This document shows positions 51,001 through 64,000 of a stretch of 64,000 nt of DNA, piece after piece (positions within the stretch are counted from its first letter, which is position 1; each line of letters starts with the position of its first letter). The stretch covers positions 7,378,001 through 7,442,000 of the forward strand of contig CP075493.1 in assembly GCA_021613535.1 (NCBI GenBank), in the 5' to 3' direction. A program made the translations under genes and the position numbers. Origin of the DNA: Adineta vaga (Eukaryota; Rotifera). The notes beneath the pieces were generated by a model. The model was not told the DNA's origin. It ran no database searches and saw only the letters and a program-made list of their open reading frames with translations.

Positions 51001-54000
51001 TTTATAGTGTCTCTAGAGATATAATCAAAAGCTAGACATCAGATAACTAGTATTAGTATGACTGTGAAACAGGCAAGTCACATCATGTACCAGTATCCTC
51101 CCATATCTGATTGGTCAGATTTTATATCCGAGCAAGCATGACTATTGGTCGATACAATTTGAAGGAAGCGTTTCAAGCGTTCAGTCTCATTGGTTAAAGG
51201 GAAGAGGACATAGTAATTACTAAGCTTTTAAGCGATTCTGATCCAATGAAAAAGTCAAAGTGAAAAATCGGGCGACATAGTATATTCTCTGTTATTTTGA
51301 CCTATAGAACAGAACAGTGAATAGGCGATGAAAACGTTTTGTCATATAGTTATAATATTAAATCCATTAAAAGGATGAATATAACGTGTTAACACGGTGA
51401 ACAAAAAGTTTCTACTGTAGATAGGCGGTTGGCAGCTGCGGTTCTGACTGCGAACTATACCTTGTGAAAAATGAACCTATAAAAACTGTAATTAGATTCA
51501 GCTGTTTCTTTCGTTCAGAAAATATCCGATTTTTATGACAAATGTTTTTACAAGCTTTTGTTGTAAATATCATTCGGAAAAATATAACAAATTTCATATA
51601 CTTTAACAAAGTGTTTGCTTAATTTATGGATGACGTCAATGGTAAAGTTCTGAAATATTTGACAATTACACAATGACGTCACGAAAAAGTGACACAATAA
51701 TGCATTCACACAAAATAAATGCTAACGCGCGCATCCATATACAATATTAAATTTTATTTTCTGACAAGCAAGTGACTGATTATAATGGAAATGTTTTTTC
51801 TTCCTGACACTTTTTATTCTCCATTAGGTTGCCGTCAAAAATCTAATTCAAAAACCTCTCATAATGCTAAATATTTATGTGGATCTACTCACTAAGCAAA
51901 AGTTGTATGATTAATTTCATTTTTATCATAAACATGACTTGGCCACAGACCAACCAGCATTCACGATGAAGTTTTTGTTATGAATTGTGACAATATCTTT
52001 AAAAAAAACTATTCACTATACTTTGCAATTGACGCAGTACGTTTTGTTAAACAGCGTAACCACCAAGAATGATATTATACGGTCTACAGAAAACTTACGT
52101 ATATGTGGGAGGCATATTCATGATTTTGAATTTCATTATTCACTGAACAGTAGGCTATGCCAGTTACGCCTCCTCTCAAGTTGACTTACAACAAAAAGTG
52201 AAGTTACATGTTTCAATATTAGTTCGCGGAAATGGGTTCGAAGAAATACGGCACAGTCTGTTTATTTCATTTGATGACAAAATCAATTTGGGCCGATCTA
52301 AATTCCATTTCTATGACACTTTATATGTACTAACGAATCAAATCGCATCTGATCCACTGTATAAATATGAAGCGATTCGCAGCCTATTGTACCTAGTCTA
52401 GGATTATGAAAATAGATTTTTCTCAGCTACCAAAGTGCATTATCGACATGATATAGCATGTGAAACAATGATTTCAAACTTAATCGGATTCTATTTCCTT
52501 TTGACTAAAAACAATCATTTTAATTAGACCTATGGTCACATTCCGAATTAGCTGCAAGTTATCAGAACTATCTCACTTTACAATTGAAAAAGAAATATGA
52601 AGACTTACTATAGATATTTTTGGTACAATTTCTTCGATATGTATAATGTGAAACACAAGTAGAAATTTTTCGTGCGTGTATCGAAGCAATTGCGCAGACT
52701 GTTCTCATACAATGTATTTAAAGTTTAAAACATTTATTCATATTAAAACGAAAGAAATACTTTTTGAAAGCATGCATTTGATTCTATCACCGTGCGTACA
52801 TATATTTCTATGCACACAAATGACGTCGCACACGAATACACTTTTTCTAACTCGTAACAATGTCAAGCATGAAAGAAAAAAATGTATAGAATAAAAAAAG
52901 AAGCGTGAAACTATGTCTACTATTTCTATATTTATTTGATGATATAGACAACATAGGTACTTATGGAGTCATGTGGCTCACACATGCAACGAATAACTGT
53001 GAGAATTTAAATAGCCTTATCTTTTCCATTATTAACATATCAAATAAACAAAAAGAACAACAGTTTTTCTACTGATATTTCAAAAGAATATTATTCTAAA
53101 TAAATATTTGTTGATAACGATAATTTTAAAAACTACGATAACACTTTTGAATCTAATTGAAAAGATAGGCATGCGAATTAATTTGAAATAACATAAATAA
53201 ACGATGAAATCAAAGTGCGTTTCTTACTCGTATGTACTTCTTATCAGTTATAACACTTTTCGTGCGAAAGATGCCACTGCGTACAAACGGTTATATGCGT
53301 AGAAACTAACAATTGTCTTTTTTCACCTTGATGTACAAAGGTAATCAAAGAGAAAAAGTAAAAAGTAAACAGAAGTAACTTATAACTGTGTCTCGATGTG
53401 TATAAGTGATCAAGAGAAGAAAAATAAGTTCTTCAAGTTTTAAAATATTCTTTCTGGCCGGTACAAAGAAAGCTTTTATATTTATGATAGAGAAAAGCAA
53501 TACATTTTTGAATAAATCAACATATACATTAGTACATTGTTGAAAAGAATACAAAGTATATATTGGCAATACGTACTGCAATATTTCTTGCTGACACGTT
53601 GATTTCAGGGACTGTCTATCTATCATACAATATCCTTCATTTGTCAGCACATTTGATTCTACCTGTCTTTTACGAACGTGTGTATTTAGTTATCATTGAT
53701 GGGTTGTCATGAATGTCTACTTGTGTCATTTTCAGATTATCTCTATAATGAGCTAGTTTCTCTTTTGCTTCCTTCTAGATCTAGAGGTAGAAAAAAATGT
53801 ATTTATGAGATAAATATCACTGAATACATCACCCGAATTTTGAATTGGTCAATGCATTGATGACATATGATTTGATAGACTCCATTGCTTCTCTTATCGT
53901 TGGTGACATTTAAAACTTTAGCTTACTGTCATTTATTATGCAAATGGTTGGTATGGCTAGATGAAAAGTACAAAAGCAACTCGTCGGTAATCTTAGCATG

Positions 54001-54538
54001 CAATCAAATGTCTAAAGAATCGGTATTGATGAAAATCGCTGTAAGAGAAGAAATAGCTCTGTCTTGAAGGTCATACAGCACGTATCAAGATATTATGTGT
54101 CGTATATATGATAAAGTAATTAAATAATCTCGTATGAGGTATAGAATATATGGATATCATATTTTATAGTAAGGTAAACAATCTTTGACAAATGCGAATC
54201 TCTACAAACTAAAACAAATACATACTGTGATAATTCCTTTTATAAAAATAACAATGTAGACGTAGGAAGACAGAAATGTTATTTTTTCACATACTGTGTG
54301 TCGTTTTAAACAAATAGTTCTTGTTGCTTCTATGTAAAGCAAAAAAAGTGACAAAGTTATTACTAAAATGACTTTACTTTTCTAACATGTCGTATTTTGC
54401 ATATGAGTGAAAGTCGCTGCGAAGCGCTTTTCGCAATGAGATTTCTGCGAAAAAAAGTCGAGAGAAATGATTTTACGCTGAATATGAGCATTGCATTTCG
54501 AGAAATACTACTGTTTGAAGACGAGAGAAGATACAGTT

Positions 54539-56112
54539 TTAAACATAATCTCTATTTCTAGACAATGAATGATAGGTGTGCGTCGTATTTATGGGTGAAT
54601 CGATAAGAATTGATTGATTGACTAAATATCGATAAATAAAATAAGCGAACATAGTAAAGAGAAGACAAAATGATAAACAAATAGCTAATAAAGATATATA
54701 GTAAACAGCAATGCCAAATTTTCGCGATAGATGTCGATCTTGTTGACCACATGCCGACCAAATACTTAGAATCATGGCAAATATGCCTGAAATAAACATA
54801 TAAAAATCAAAGATAAACAAATATTAATCGACTATAATTATATAGCATTCATATTCGTACAAATTATAAGATGTTGTGCGTGTTGTTATTGAATTCATCT
54901 GGAATTGGAGGGAACAAAAATTTCAAGGATCTAAACTTACTTACCAATGGGTGGAAATATCAGCAGTGCAAATAGTGCAAGACCAATATGTGAATCAATG
55001 GGACGTTCTTGTTCAACATAACGTTGTTCTTCTGCTAAAGTTGCTCGATTATTATTTCTATTAGTCATTAGTGTTTGACCGGATTCAAGTACTACAAGAA
55101 ACATATTGTGAAAATCTATTTCTAATCAATAAATATTACGAAAAACTCTCGAATCAGTGTGTTGTAACTTTTGTTGCCAAATGCAATTTATAATCGATGG
55201 TAATTTACTCATTGTCTTTTGCCAAATATCAAATAAACTCCATCGATGGTGAAGCATTCTCCTTCTAAGATTCGTTCCATGTGAGAGCAGATGATAATTG
55301 TCGTTCTTTTCATCAGAACTAATACTTTCTGTCGATGAATCATTTTCCATTTCGCTAACACATGAATACAAAGATTGAACACTGCATTTTGCATATTGAT
55401 ATTGATCGAAAATATGTGCACTTTCAATAGGATTATTATTTAGAGAGAGATCTTGTATTTTGATTGGTAATGGAGATGAATATGATTTCGATATAGGTTT
55501 GGTATAATTCATTGATAATGATTGATGATACTTGACTTCAATAATTGCTGCGTCATGTTGTTGATTGTGTTGAAATAGTGATTGTAAAGATATTTTGTCG
55601 TGATAGGATGATGATGGATGATGAATAGGTGAATTTTCTTTCATTGAACAACACTTTGATTTTGTCGTATGATTAATGACTTTCGACGGTGTACTCATTG
55701 ATGAATGAATAGTTTGACTGACTCGAGCACTTGGAGCTAATATATCTGAATGATTAACCCGTTTAGTTTTCAACAATAATTGATCGCCATATGATTTTAT
55801 TGACATAGACGATATATCATCTGCTGATCGTGTCATTAATAAGCGTTTATTAGCACGAAATAATGCTTGATATTGATCACTATATAAATTAAATAAAGTT
55901 ATCTCTGATTTGTTATACGTCGTTTTTAATGTATCGATAAATTCTATTGGATGATCTTCAGTATACGATGATGACAGCGGAGATAATTTCATAGTTGATT
56001 GCTTTTTCTTCCTAAACCATGTAAGTTTAGTTAAGAAAGGTAAACGAAAACGTCTCCTAGAGTTATTCATACTATTTGCAAAGTTACGGTTTGATTTTCG
56101 ATTAAATTTCAT
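54539..56112 (-). CDS. CD225/dispanin-type membrane protein with long cytosolic N-terminus
   Basis: Exons 56112-55140, 55091-54945 and 54786-54539 give 455 aa. The first intron (48 nt) is GT-AG and in phase, joining a 324-residue polar, basic, Ser-rich region to the membrane part; without splicing, the first frame would stop at 55126. The C-terminal portion has two hydrophobic segments: HIGLALFALLIFPPIGIFAMILSIWSA, then a loop (CGQQDRHLSRKFG) and IAVYYISLLAICLSFCLLFTMFAYF. This layout, with a re-entrant-like first segment, polar loop and second helix, matches CD225 proteins (SYNDIG1, PRRT1, IFITM relatives). Similarity is at pattern level. The N-terminal region resembles nothing I know. The unspliced alternative would be two separate genes. 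Confidence 0.65.
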
Positions 56113-57448
56113 TGTTTGATTTTTTGTAGTAAGTAATAAAAAGCGCGACTCTATCTCATATGAGTATTCATTCCATACTAATCTATACTTATAAATGTGA
56201 CAACATTCGATTGTATTAATAACATGTTGTCACTCGGAATTTTGTTTTTGAGTGTCAGTGTATGTCATTATTATTGAGGTTAATGAAAAGATATTAGATG
56301 ACTGTAACACATAAGAATATTTTTCCAGCCTGTCTGTCAGTAATAGTAAGTGAAATCAAATTGCACTTTATTTCATTTTTTGTGTCACTATTTATTTAAA
56401 ATATTACTCATCGGAAAACTTGTTTTTACACTACTTATTATTGCATGTCATAAAAAAAATGTTTTTATAGGTGGCTACTGCAAGATCTCGAATATGACAC
56501 ATCGATGTTTAGTATTACTTTTATACTATGCAAAATGAAATATTATGTTAATGAAGATTTTACCTAACTTGATAGAAAGTATTTGTTTTGGATAACCATC
56601 GAATTATTGATTGTGACGATTTCTGACTCCAGAGATGAGAACTAGTATGTGTATACTTTTATTTCATCCAAAGCAATTTCTTATATAGTTCTCGGAAGAT
56701 ACAGTGTCACGCTACAGAAAAATATCAAACTCTATAGATAATATCTAAAATCAAAATCTATGTCAAGGACGAGGGTGGAACTATCATATGAATATCACAC
56801 TATATGAAATATACGAGAAGAGAGAAAAGATAAGCGTATCAATATCCCTATAGGGTATATAAAATAAGAGACTTATATCTAACTGTAAACAGAGAGGAGA
56901 AAAGCAGAAGATAGTTGATTAGTTTGTCAACGTAAGAGGAAAAGTGAAGAAAAAAAGTGAAGTGTACAATCATTCAGATTGTCACATTAATATCTGCATT
57001 TTTAAAGTAGTTTTATTCTATACATGTATTGTAACTATCTCTCTATAACCGACTCGTAGTGAATCTGTTCAGTTTTTGACAAGGTGATCTGTTTGCTGTA
57101 TATTGGATTATACGTTCCGCTTCTCGAAACAATTCAATTGAGGTTATTTATCTAATTATAGAACTATGTATAGCAAAGAAGAAAGAAGTAAAAACTGGAT
57201 TTTGCTTCGATGTATACGTCAATTACTAAGCCGTGTAATCACTCGTTTCCTCAACGTAGTAGTGTTGTAAGCATTGCACGATTACATCTATGTTCGAGTT
57301 ATTTGGTGAGAGTATAAAATAATCTTATACTGACACGAACACAGACATTTGAACCCTTGATCATGTAAGAAAACTTTTATTCAACATATGAAATGAGAAA
57401 TTTTTGTATTAAACAATATTTCCTGAGGAACAATACTCCAACGATAAT
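56113..57448. other. intergenic, no gene seen
   Basis: About 1.3 kb between the CD225-type gene and NUFIP1, both on the minus strand. AT-rich; only short chance frames. Confidence 0.5.
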
Positions 57449-58289
57449 TCATTGATGATCAAGTCCATAGAAATTGTTATTGACAATATGACGAATGCAT
57501 TGAAGTACCATATTACGTTCACGACGAATATCCGATGCTAAAAGCTATCAAAAAAATAACCTTTCAGTAGATAACTTATCTCAAACATTATTTACACGTT
57601 CTAGTAATGTTGCATTCGTGTTATTAGTTAAAGTTGTTGTAATCACCGATGTTGATGTTGTACCAGTCTATATAAATACAAAATAATTCTTAATCTTATT
57701 ATATCGACAAATAAATTATCAAAGCATACATCGATATTTCGATTCGGTATAGTTTTTCGTTCTTTCATTCGTCTAGTTAAATAAAATATAACATTTAATA
57801 ACCAAAGTTTCGAATGTGTTGTCTTTACATACCCAAATTGACGTGTTTCTAATATATCACCACGTTCTTGCCGTTCTTCTTCGGATTTCATTTTCTTATT
57901 GATATTATCTGCTGTTGGATAGTTTCTACAAACTTGAACATGTTTTCACAAAACTTCGATAGTAAAATTTCGTTATACTTTCTACGTTCAGCAATATATC
58001 GAGCTGTTTCATCTGCTGAAACACTTTCACTTGTTTGATTCGATACATTGATTTTATGTGTCTAAATATTTCGTATTTAGTAATAAACTATCATAAAGAT
58101 AACATACTGGCATGTGACTACGTAGATGTTCATGATAAGCTTTTTGATTCGAAAAACTCAAGCTACATCTCGTACACGGAATAACATGACGATTTAGGCT
58201 CTGCTGTTGTTGATTCTATAGAAAGATCAACTGAAAATAGTTTTTCTTTTATTCGTTGAATGATCTTGTGTTACTTTTGAAGTAGACAT
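57449..58289 (-). CDS. NUFIP1: miniature NUFIP1 (snoRNP assembly factor)
   Basis: Seven small exons (58289-58275, 58215-58108, 58061-57979, 57925-57833, 57772-57730, 57667-57596, 57544-57449), all in phase, give 169 aa; human NUFIP1 is about 495 aa. NUFIP1 bridges box C/D snoRNP assembly with the R2TP chaperone and binds FMRP. Order: a C2H2 finger (PCTRCSLSFSNQKAYHEHLRSH), the core NUFIP motif (DETARYIAERRKNYPTADNINKK...ILETRQFGRMK), and the C-terminal motif LLASDIRRERNMVLQCIRHIVNNNFYGLD, matching the conserved LLAPDIRHERN tail. The long disordered regions of vertebrate NUFIP1 are missing, leaving only the conserved blocks. The 15-nt first exon (MSTSK) is the least certain. Divergent from NUP210 across 334 bp. 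Confidence 0.85.
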
Positions 58290-58623
58290 AATAAACTGAT
58301 TTTGAAATTCACACTCAACGAACAAATACAAAAGTATATCAATCTGTCTGACTCATCTATTAATCATTTATTCGTTCGTAAACGAACGATGATTCAATAT
58401 CTTCTTACTTAATTTCGTGATTCTTTTGCTTTTTTTTCTCACATATTGATTGGATTTCTGATAAACTTTATTATTTGTCGCTAGTATCGTTCAAGATACC
58501 TTTCATTGGATGATGAGAAATTACACCTTCAATGTTCTTTCTTTCGTTTTTCTGCATTCTTTTTTTTTCCTAATAATTTCAAAACAACTGTATCCTTCGA
58601 TATTGTTTGTAGATCGACACAAG
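58290..58623. promoter_or_regulatory. upstream region between NUFIP1 and NUP210
   Basis: Short AT-rich interval between divergent genes, presumably holding both promoters. An open frame from 58510 runs into NUP210 but starts with a less likely extension. Confidence 0.35.
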
Positions 58624-61600
58624 ATGGAATGGTTACCATATCTACTTGTGTTTGTACTAATTCATTTCAGTTCAGCAGCAATTCGTATGAGTCAACCGAA
58701 GATATTATTACCATTTCATCCACGTATTGAAACAAATTTCACATTAGAAGCGACTGATGGTTGTTTTCTTTGGTCATCATCACGTCCTGATCTTGTTCGA
58801 ATTGAACCGGTGGAACCTTTTTCAATAAAAAATGGTGAAAAATGCTCATTACATGCCAATGTTATTGCACATACAAAACAATATCTACGTGCAAGTGCGA
58901 CAGTCTATGCGCGAGATATTCTCACTGGACAATCAGTTCGATGTGATGTTATCATTGATAAAATTCAAACCATTGAAATTGTTTATACAACAACACGATT
59001 ATATTTAGAAGATGCACCAGAATTATTCAAATTACGTGCACATGATCAACATGGTTCAACATTTTCATCAATTGAACATTTTCCATATGAATGGCGTCTT
59101 TTAAATGCTGCTGTTGTCGATGATCAAAGTATATATATAGATATATGACACGCATTTTCTTATTATTTTTTTTAAAATATTTTTCTAGGTTTAAAAAAGA
59201 CTACTAGTGGAACACTCGATGCAACAAAAGTCATTCGTATTCTTCGTTTAACTGATTCATCGTATGAAATGAGTGAAACAGTTCGAAATCTTGAATCTCA
59301 TGGTTCATTATCTTATGAAATTCTTCTCGAAGGTCTTCGTACAGGCTCAGCATTTGTTCAAGCTGAAATTATCGATAGTGATCTCTATCATGGTATTCGT
59401 ACGAAACCTGTTCGATTATCTGTGTCAGCCAATGTTCAATTTCATCCGTCAACTGATGTTTATTTACTTCCTTATTCACGTTTACCATTTCGACTCTATC
59501 AAATAAAACGACAAGAATCAACTGATATTACTGATTTACCATCGACACGAATTCTCTATGAAGTTAAATTACTCAATAATGATGCTGGTACATTAGATGA
59601 TCAAACATTGATATTTACAGCAACAGATCATGCTGATGAACAATCACGTTTAGAATTAATTGATCGAAATATGAAAGCAATTGATAATGATACATATGAA
59701 CCTACATCATTAATGATACGTATTGTTAATATTGGTTATCTATCAGCAATAACTAATTCGACACGACCATGGATATTTCAAGTTGGTTCAAATTATTTGA
59801 TTACAGTCGAAATGTTTGATGTGAACGGAAGAAAAATTTATCCAACAGATAATTTAGATTTATCAGCATCAATTCCCAATGAATTACATAAAACTTGTTT
59901 ACAATTAAAACCTTTGTATCAAAATGGTACACAATATATTCTTCAACCTAATTGTCAAGGAAGATTTGAATTAGAATTTCATCTAAATGGAATGAAATAT
60001 AAAGATGTAATTGAAATGCCAATTACTGCTTCAACAAAACAATGGTTTGAAGTTTATTTACCATTGAGTGCACAACCAAAACGAGTACTTCTACCTGAAA
60101 AAACGACGACTAGAGAACATAAAACACCCTACTGTCCAATCAAAGTTCTCGGTGGAAGTGGAGATTATACATTCACATCGAGAGATACAAGTGTTGGTAA
60201 GTTTCTGAAGATATTCAATTGTCTTTTGTTTCATTAAATTTTGTGTTTTCTAGTGACTGTTTCTTCAACCGGTGATTTAATGGAACAAGCTTCCTTGAAT
60301 ACGACAACAATCGATATTTTTGATAAGAAATCTCCTGAATTAAATGCAACAGTTTCTGTTCAAGTTGTTCAACCTGATGAATTTCATTTATTTCCATGTC
60401 CAGTTGAAACAGAATTAAATTCTTTACTTTATCTTCCAATACAATTATTCTACAAAAAACAATCGTTAACCTGTTGTTCACATCTTGATTTCGATGTTTT
60501 TATTGATAATAATATATTTCAATATCAAGGTATTATTCCATCCGATGAACATACAAATCGATCATGTGCATTACTTGTATTTAAACCATTAAAAACTGGC
60601 TTAACAAATATTCGAGTTCATCTCAAGAAATTCAATCTTCAACAATCGATTCTTTTAACTGCTTATGAACATTTACATATAAATCGTCATCGGTTACTTT
60701 TAACAACAAAATCTCAATATACGATTCAATTATCTCAAGGTCCAATTCATTTTCATGATCAAGAATCAATTAAATATGAAATCACACCATCCGATAATCA
60801 TATAGAATTCAGCCAAGATTCATTGAATCCGAATCTTCTACATATTAAATGTCTTCATTCTATTCAACATGGACAATTTGAAATTTCGAAACAAAATTCA
60901 GTAACTAAACAAAATCTTTGTCCAATTAAATCAACCGTTTCCATTGATATAACATGTCAATCAACTATTCATTCACTTGCACTTGAACCTATTCTTGATT
61001 CTCAATGCCCATTAACAACACGTGATTATGTTTTAACTTATTTCGATGAAATTTTACCGGTTAAAATTCTTGCTTATAATGAAAATCAAGTTCTATTTGA
61101 TAATTTTACATCATTGAAACTTGATTGTTCAATAAAATCTTCGGATGATCTTGCTGATCTTCGTCTCAATAATCCATTAGAAATCATTCCAAAACAGAAA
61201 CCAGGCAAAATTTTACTGAAATGTTCGGTTGATAAAATTGAACAACAACTTGAAATTGAATTTATTTCAAATATTCAATTAGTAAATGCCATTAAATTAA
61301 TCTATATCAATGAATCTCTATCACCATTAGAGATTCTCGGTGGATCAGGATATTTTAAATTTCAAACGAATGAATTATCAACAAATCCTATTCTACATCT
61401 CCTTATGTCCGAAGATAATTCACGATTAGTATATCTTAAACCATTAAATTATGGACGAACAACATTAATGATTATTGATCAATGTTTACCATCATCACGA
61501 AAACAACTTGATGTAATCGTAGCGGAACTTGATCATTTGAAAATATCCGGTCGAAGTCGATTAGAAATCAATACAACATCATTAATTTATATTCAAGCAA

Positions 61601-64000
61601 TGGATATGGATGGAAATTTGTTTAATCTAACAAATATTTATCATTTGATTAACGTACAAATTGAACAAAGTCAAAAACCAGAAATTTTATTCATCGAATA
61701 TGAACCAAAATCAAATCCGAATCATCATACTCTAGCCTATCGACTTCATACATTAGATATTGGACGAACTAATCTAAAATTCTCTGCTCTTCATATTAAA
61801 AGTATTTCTATTGAATTTGAAGTTTATCGAAAACTTCGTATTGAACCAAGAGAATTGAATATTTTACCATTATCGACTATTCAATTACGAATTATTGGTG
61901 GTTCACAATTGCCAGGCACAACAGTTGAATGGTCAACGAATGATACCAATATTGTTGATTTAGAAACAAATAATATTTTTAAAACTAAACAAATTGGTCA
62001 AGCTATTGTTCAAGCAAAATCCATTGGCATTGATCCACTTCTCGGACAAGTAAAAGAATTGTAAACTTGAATTATTTTTATTTTTATTTTCATTTTTTTT
62101 AGTCTGTTATTTATGGTGAAGATTCATGTTCAATTAACGTTGTCCAAATTCATTCAATTCGTCTTCATACACCAACAACTGAACTTCTTCCCAATAAATT
62201 TGTTCCATTAACTGTTCTTTCTTATGATCATCGAAAAAGACCAATTGTCGTTACCGATGTTTTTCTTCATTCATTGATATTTACATGGTCTTTATCAAAT
62301 ACTTATCTTGCACAATTTCGTCCAATTATTGGTAATTTATCTTCCTATACGCGAACATTTGTTACCAATATTGAAACATTACGAACTGGTCATGTGAATG
62401 TTGATGTTCGTTTAACAACGAATTCAAAAACATTAAATAAATTATTCTTTAAAAGTTCACATGAATTAACAAACTCAATCGAATTAAATATTCTTGAACC
62501 ATTCTATCTAAATCATTTCGATGAAACACGAACCGTTTTATTAGGACCAAATTCTCGTTTGAATTTATATCATATACCAAATGATATCTCATTAGAATTA
62601 TCATCAACATCGAAAAATATTCAATACGATTCAGATACGAAAACATTATTAACAGATCAACATTCCTATGGTGAAGCAATTTTATATATGAAATATCGTG
62701 GAATAAAACAAGATAAGAAGAGTATTAGTTCATCAATTGTTGGCGCTTATTTAGTACAAGTTAAACCAATACATTATATACTTTTACAAAGTTATTTACC
62801 ACATGAAACTTCGGCATTATTTTCTTCAATACCGGTAGATTATAAACTTCCATTAACTATTTCGTATCATGATGAATTAGGAAGAAGGTAAGATTTATTT
62901 TCTTAAAAAAATATACGAATGTTTTGTTTTTCTCGTTGATTTTAGATTTGATGCAACATCGATTCTTCTTCAAACATTTTCTTATCGCAATGATATGATT
63001 TCATCGAATTTAAATAATACTCAACTCTATGAAATAGTTTCATTAAAGAATGGTTCAAATATACTGGTTTTTGATGGAGGTTTCGAACATTTACGTGCTT
63101 ATTTACCGATACAATCGAATAGTGGTTTTCTTTTACCAAAAACATCGATATCTCCATTGAAACAAACATATTTTATAAATGATATTGTTTGTTTTGAATC
63201 AAATTTAAATAATGATGAAACAAATCGTGATCGATGGACTGGTGATGATGGTATGTATGTCGATTCGAAATATGGTATTGGACAAATGATTATGGATGGT
63301 GAACGTCATTTACATTTGAAAATTGATGGACAAACAATAACAAGTGAACGATTTCATGTTCAAATACCTAATGAAATTAAATTATACAAAGGAACAAATG
63401 ATTTCCTATATGATGGAGAAGAAGGTATGTAATGAAAGAGAAGTTTTATTCAAACAATTTTCTCGTATATTCTTTAGGTAAAGTATATTCCTATCCGGTC
63501 ATTTTTGGTGCTAGTTCGACAACGAATCTACACGGTTCTTGTCATCGTGAAGGACTTGAACATGCACAATCAATTCGTACACTTCGACCAACATATGAAT
63601 GTCATCTTGATTTTATTAACAACACTTCGAAACATCCGAAAGCTTCAGGATTATTCAAAACTCAAGCTATATTCGATCTTGATCTAATGAGTTGGGCATG
63701 TCAAATTATTAGTAAATCTTCTCATGATTCAAGTATTTATGATGATTCATTACGATTAATTGTTCAAACACCATATCAAATAACATCCAATGAATTAATT
63801 ATACCTTATCAACCAAGATTTAAATTATCTTCAACATCATCCATCTATCTTTCAGAAGAACATCCATTTAATTCTATACATATATCAACATTACCAAACA
63901 ATGAAAAATATCTCAAATTAGAATCATCGGATCCGTCAATAGTTCGTGTTAAAAGAATACGACTGATCCATTTTTATACGATATTGAATTACGTCATGGT
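58624..64000 (+). CDS. NUP210: nuclear pore membrane glycoprotein gp210 (partial)
   Basis: Exons 58624-59128, 59189-60196, 60254-62049, 62103-62887, 62946-63424 and 63478 to the window edge; introns of 50-60 nt, all in phase. gp210 is a type I membrane nucleoporin with a large lumenal domain of Ig-like repeats. The chosen start gives a signal peptide (MEWLPYLLVFVLIHFSSAA), then the family N-terminus PKILLPFHPRIETNFTLEATDGCFLWSS and later SRDTSVVTVSSTGDLM and FTWSLSNTY. Many N-glycosylation sequons are present. The transmembrane helix and cytosolic tail lie beyond the window. At 63958-63962 the frame that matches the family (TDPFLYDIELRHG) is displaced by one base from the upstream frame, so a frameshift, sequencing error or unusual junction exists there. 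Confidence 0.92.

Larger units (their letters stand above)
46234..54538. other. 8.3-kb gene-poor region
   Basis: No frame exceeds about 110 codons and none shows a conserved domain. In contrast to the dense genes on either side, this interval has one large imperfect inverted repeat (47481-47632) and fragments near 47484-48060 that read like decayed coding sequence. Small GA and CT tracts occur (46680-46695). No tRNA B-box or rRNA was noticed. Confidence 0.5.

Noticed and set aside
51987-52401. Two consecutive plus-strand frames of 65 and 67 codons
   Set aside because: No domain, no splice sites joining them and composition like chance frames in AT-rich DNA.

Overview
This window is animal nuclear DNA: strongly AT-rich, with split genes whose GT-AG introns are mostly 48-70 nt. 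It carries metazoan gene families (muscleblind, BRSK/SAD kinase, GRASP, NUP210, ZYG11, MBOAT1/2, NUFIP1, SERBP1, Cdh1/fizzy-related). The compact introns, composition and possible trans-splice acceptors a few bases from start codons fit a bdelloid rotifer (Adineta/Rotaria-like). That assignment is inferred from style, not proven.

Layout. 0-4.4 kb, minus strand: a single-pass membrane protein of unknown family, an ANKRD39 homologue and the APC/C activator FZR1/Cdh1. 4.9-7.8 kb, plus: a nine-exon gene joining two and a half LIM domains to a macro domain, a WWE domain and a PARP catalytic domain. 8.07-8.81 kb: four tandem copies of a 187-bp repeat. 9.5-11.6 kb, minus: SERBP1/HABP4-like RNA-binding protein. 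12.3-16.3 kb, plus: BRSK (SAD) kinase with two tiny exons and an ambiguous 3' end. 19.5-24.6 kb, minus: muscleblind (MBNL) with four CCCH fingers and long introns. 24.6-29.2 kb: no gene seen. 29.3-38.4 kb, minus: MBOAT1/2 acyltransferase, SmE (SNRPE), ZYG11 and GRASP. 38.9-40.1 kb: small unknown gene. 42.7-46.2 kb, minus: 934-residue unknown, probably nuclear protein. 46.2-54.5 kb: gene-poor, with one large imperfect hairpin and possible decayed coding sequence. 54.5-56.1 kb, minus: CD225/dispanin-type membrane protein with a long cytosolic N-terminus. 57.4-58.3 kb, minus: a miniature NUFIP1. 58.6-64.0 kb, plus: NUP210/gp210, cut by the window edge and with an apparent frame break in its last 45 bases.

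The genes are mostly unrelated housekeeping and cell-biology loci rather than one pathway. Two ubiquitin-ligase substrate receptors (FZR1, ZYG11) and several RNA-processing or RNA-binding factors (SERBP1, MBNL, SmE, NUFIP1) are present, but I see no operon-like functional unit. The most novel item is the LIM-macro-WWE-PARP fusion; its splice frames hold through all nine exons. All exon models were made by eye from frame continuity, splice consensus and recalled family similarity; no search or transcript data were used.
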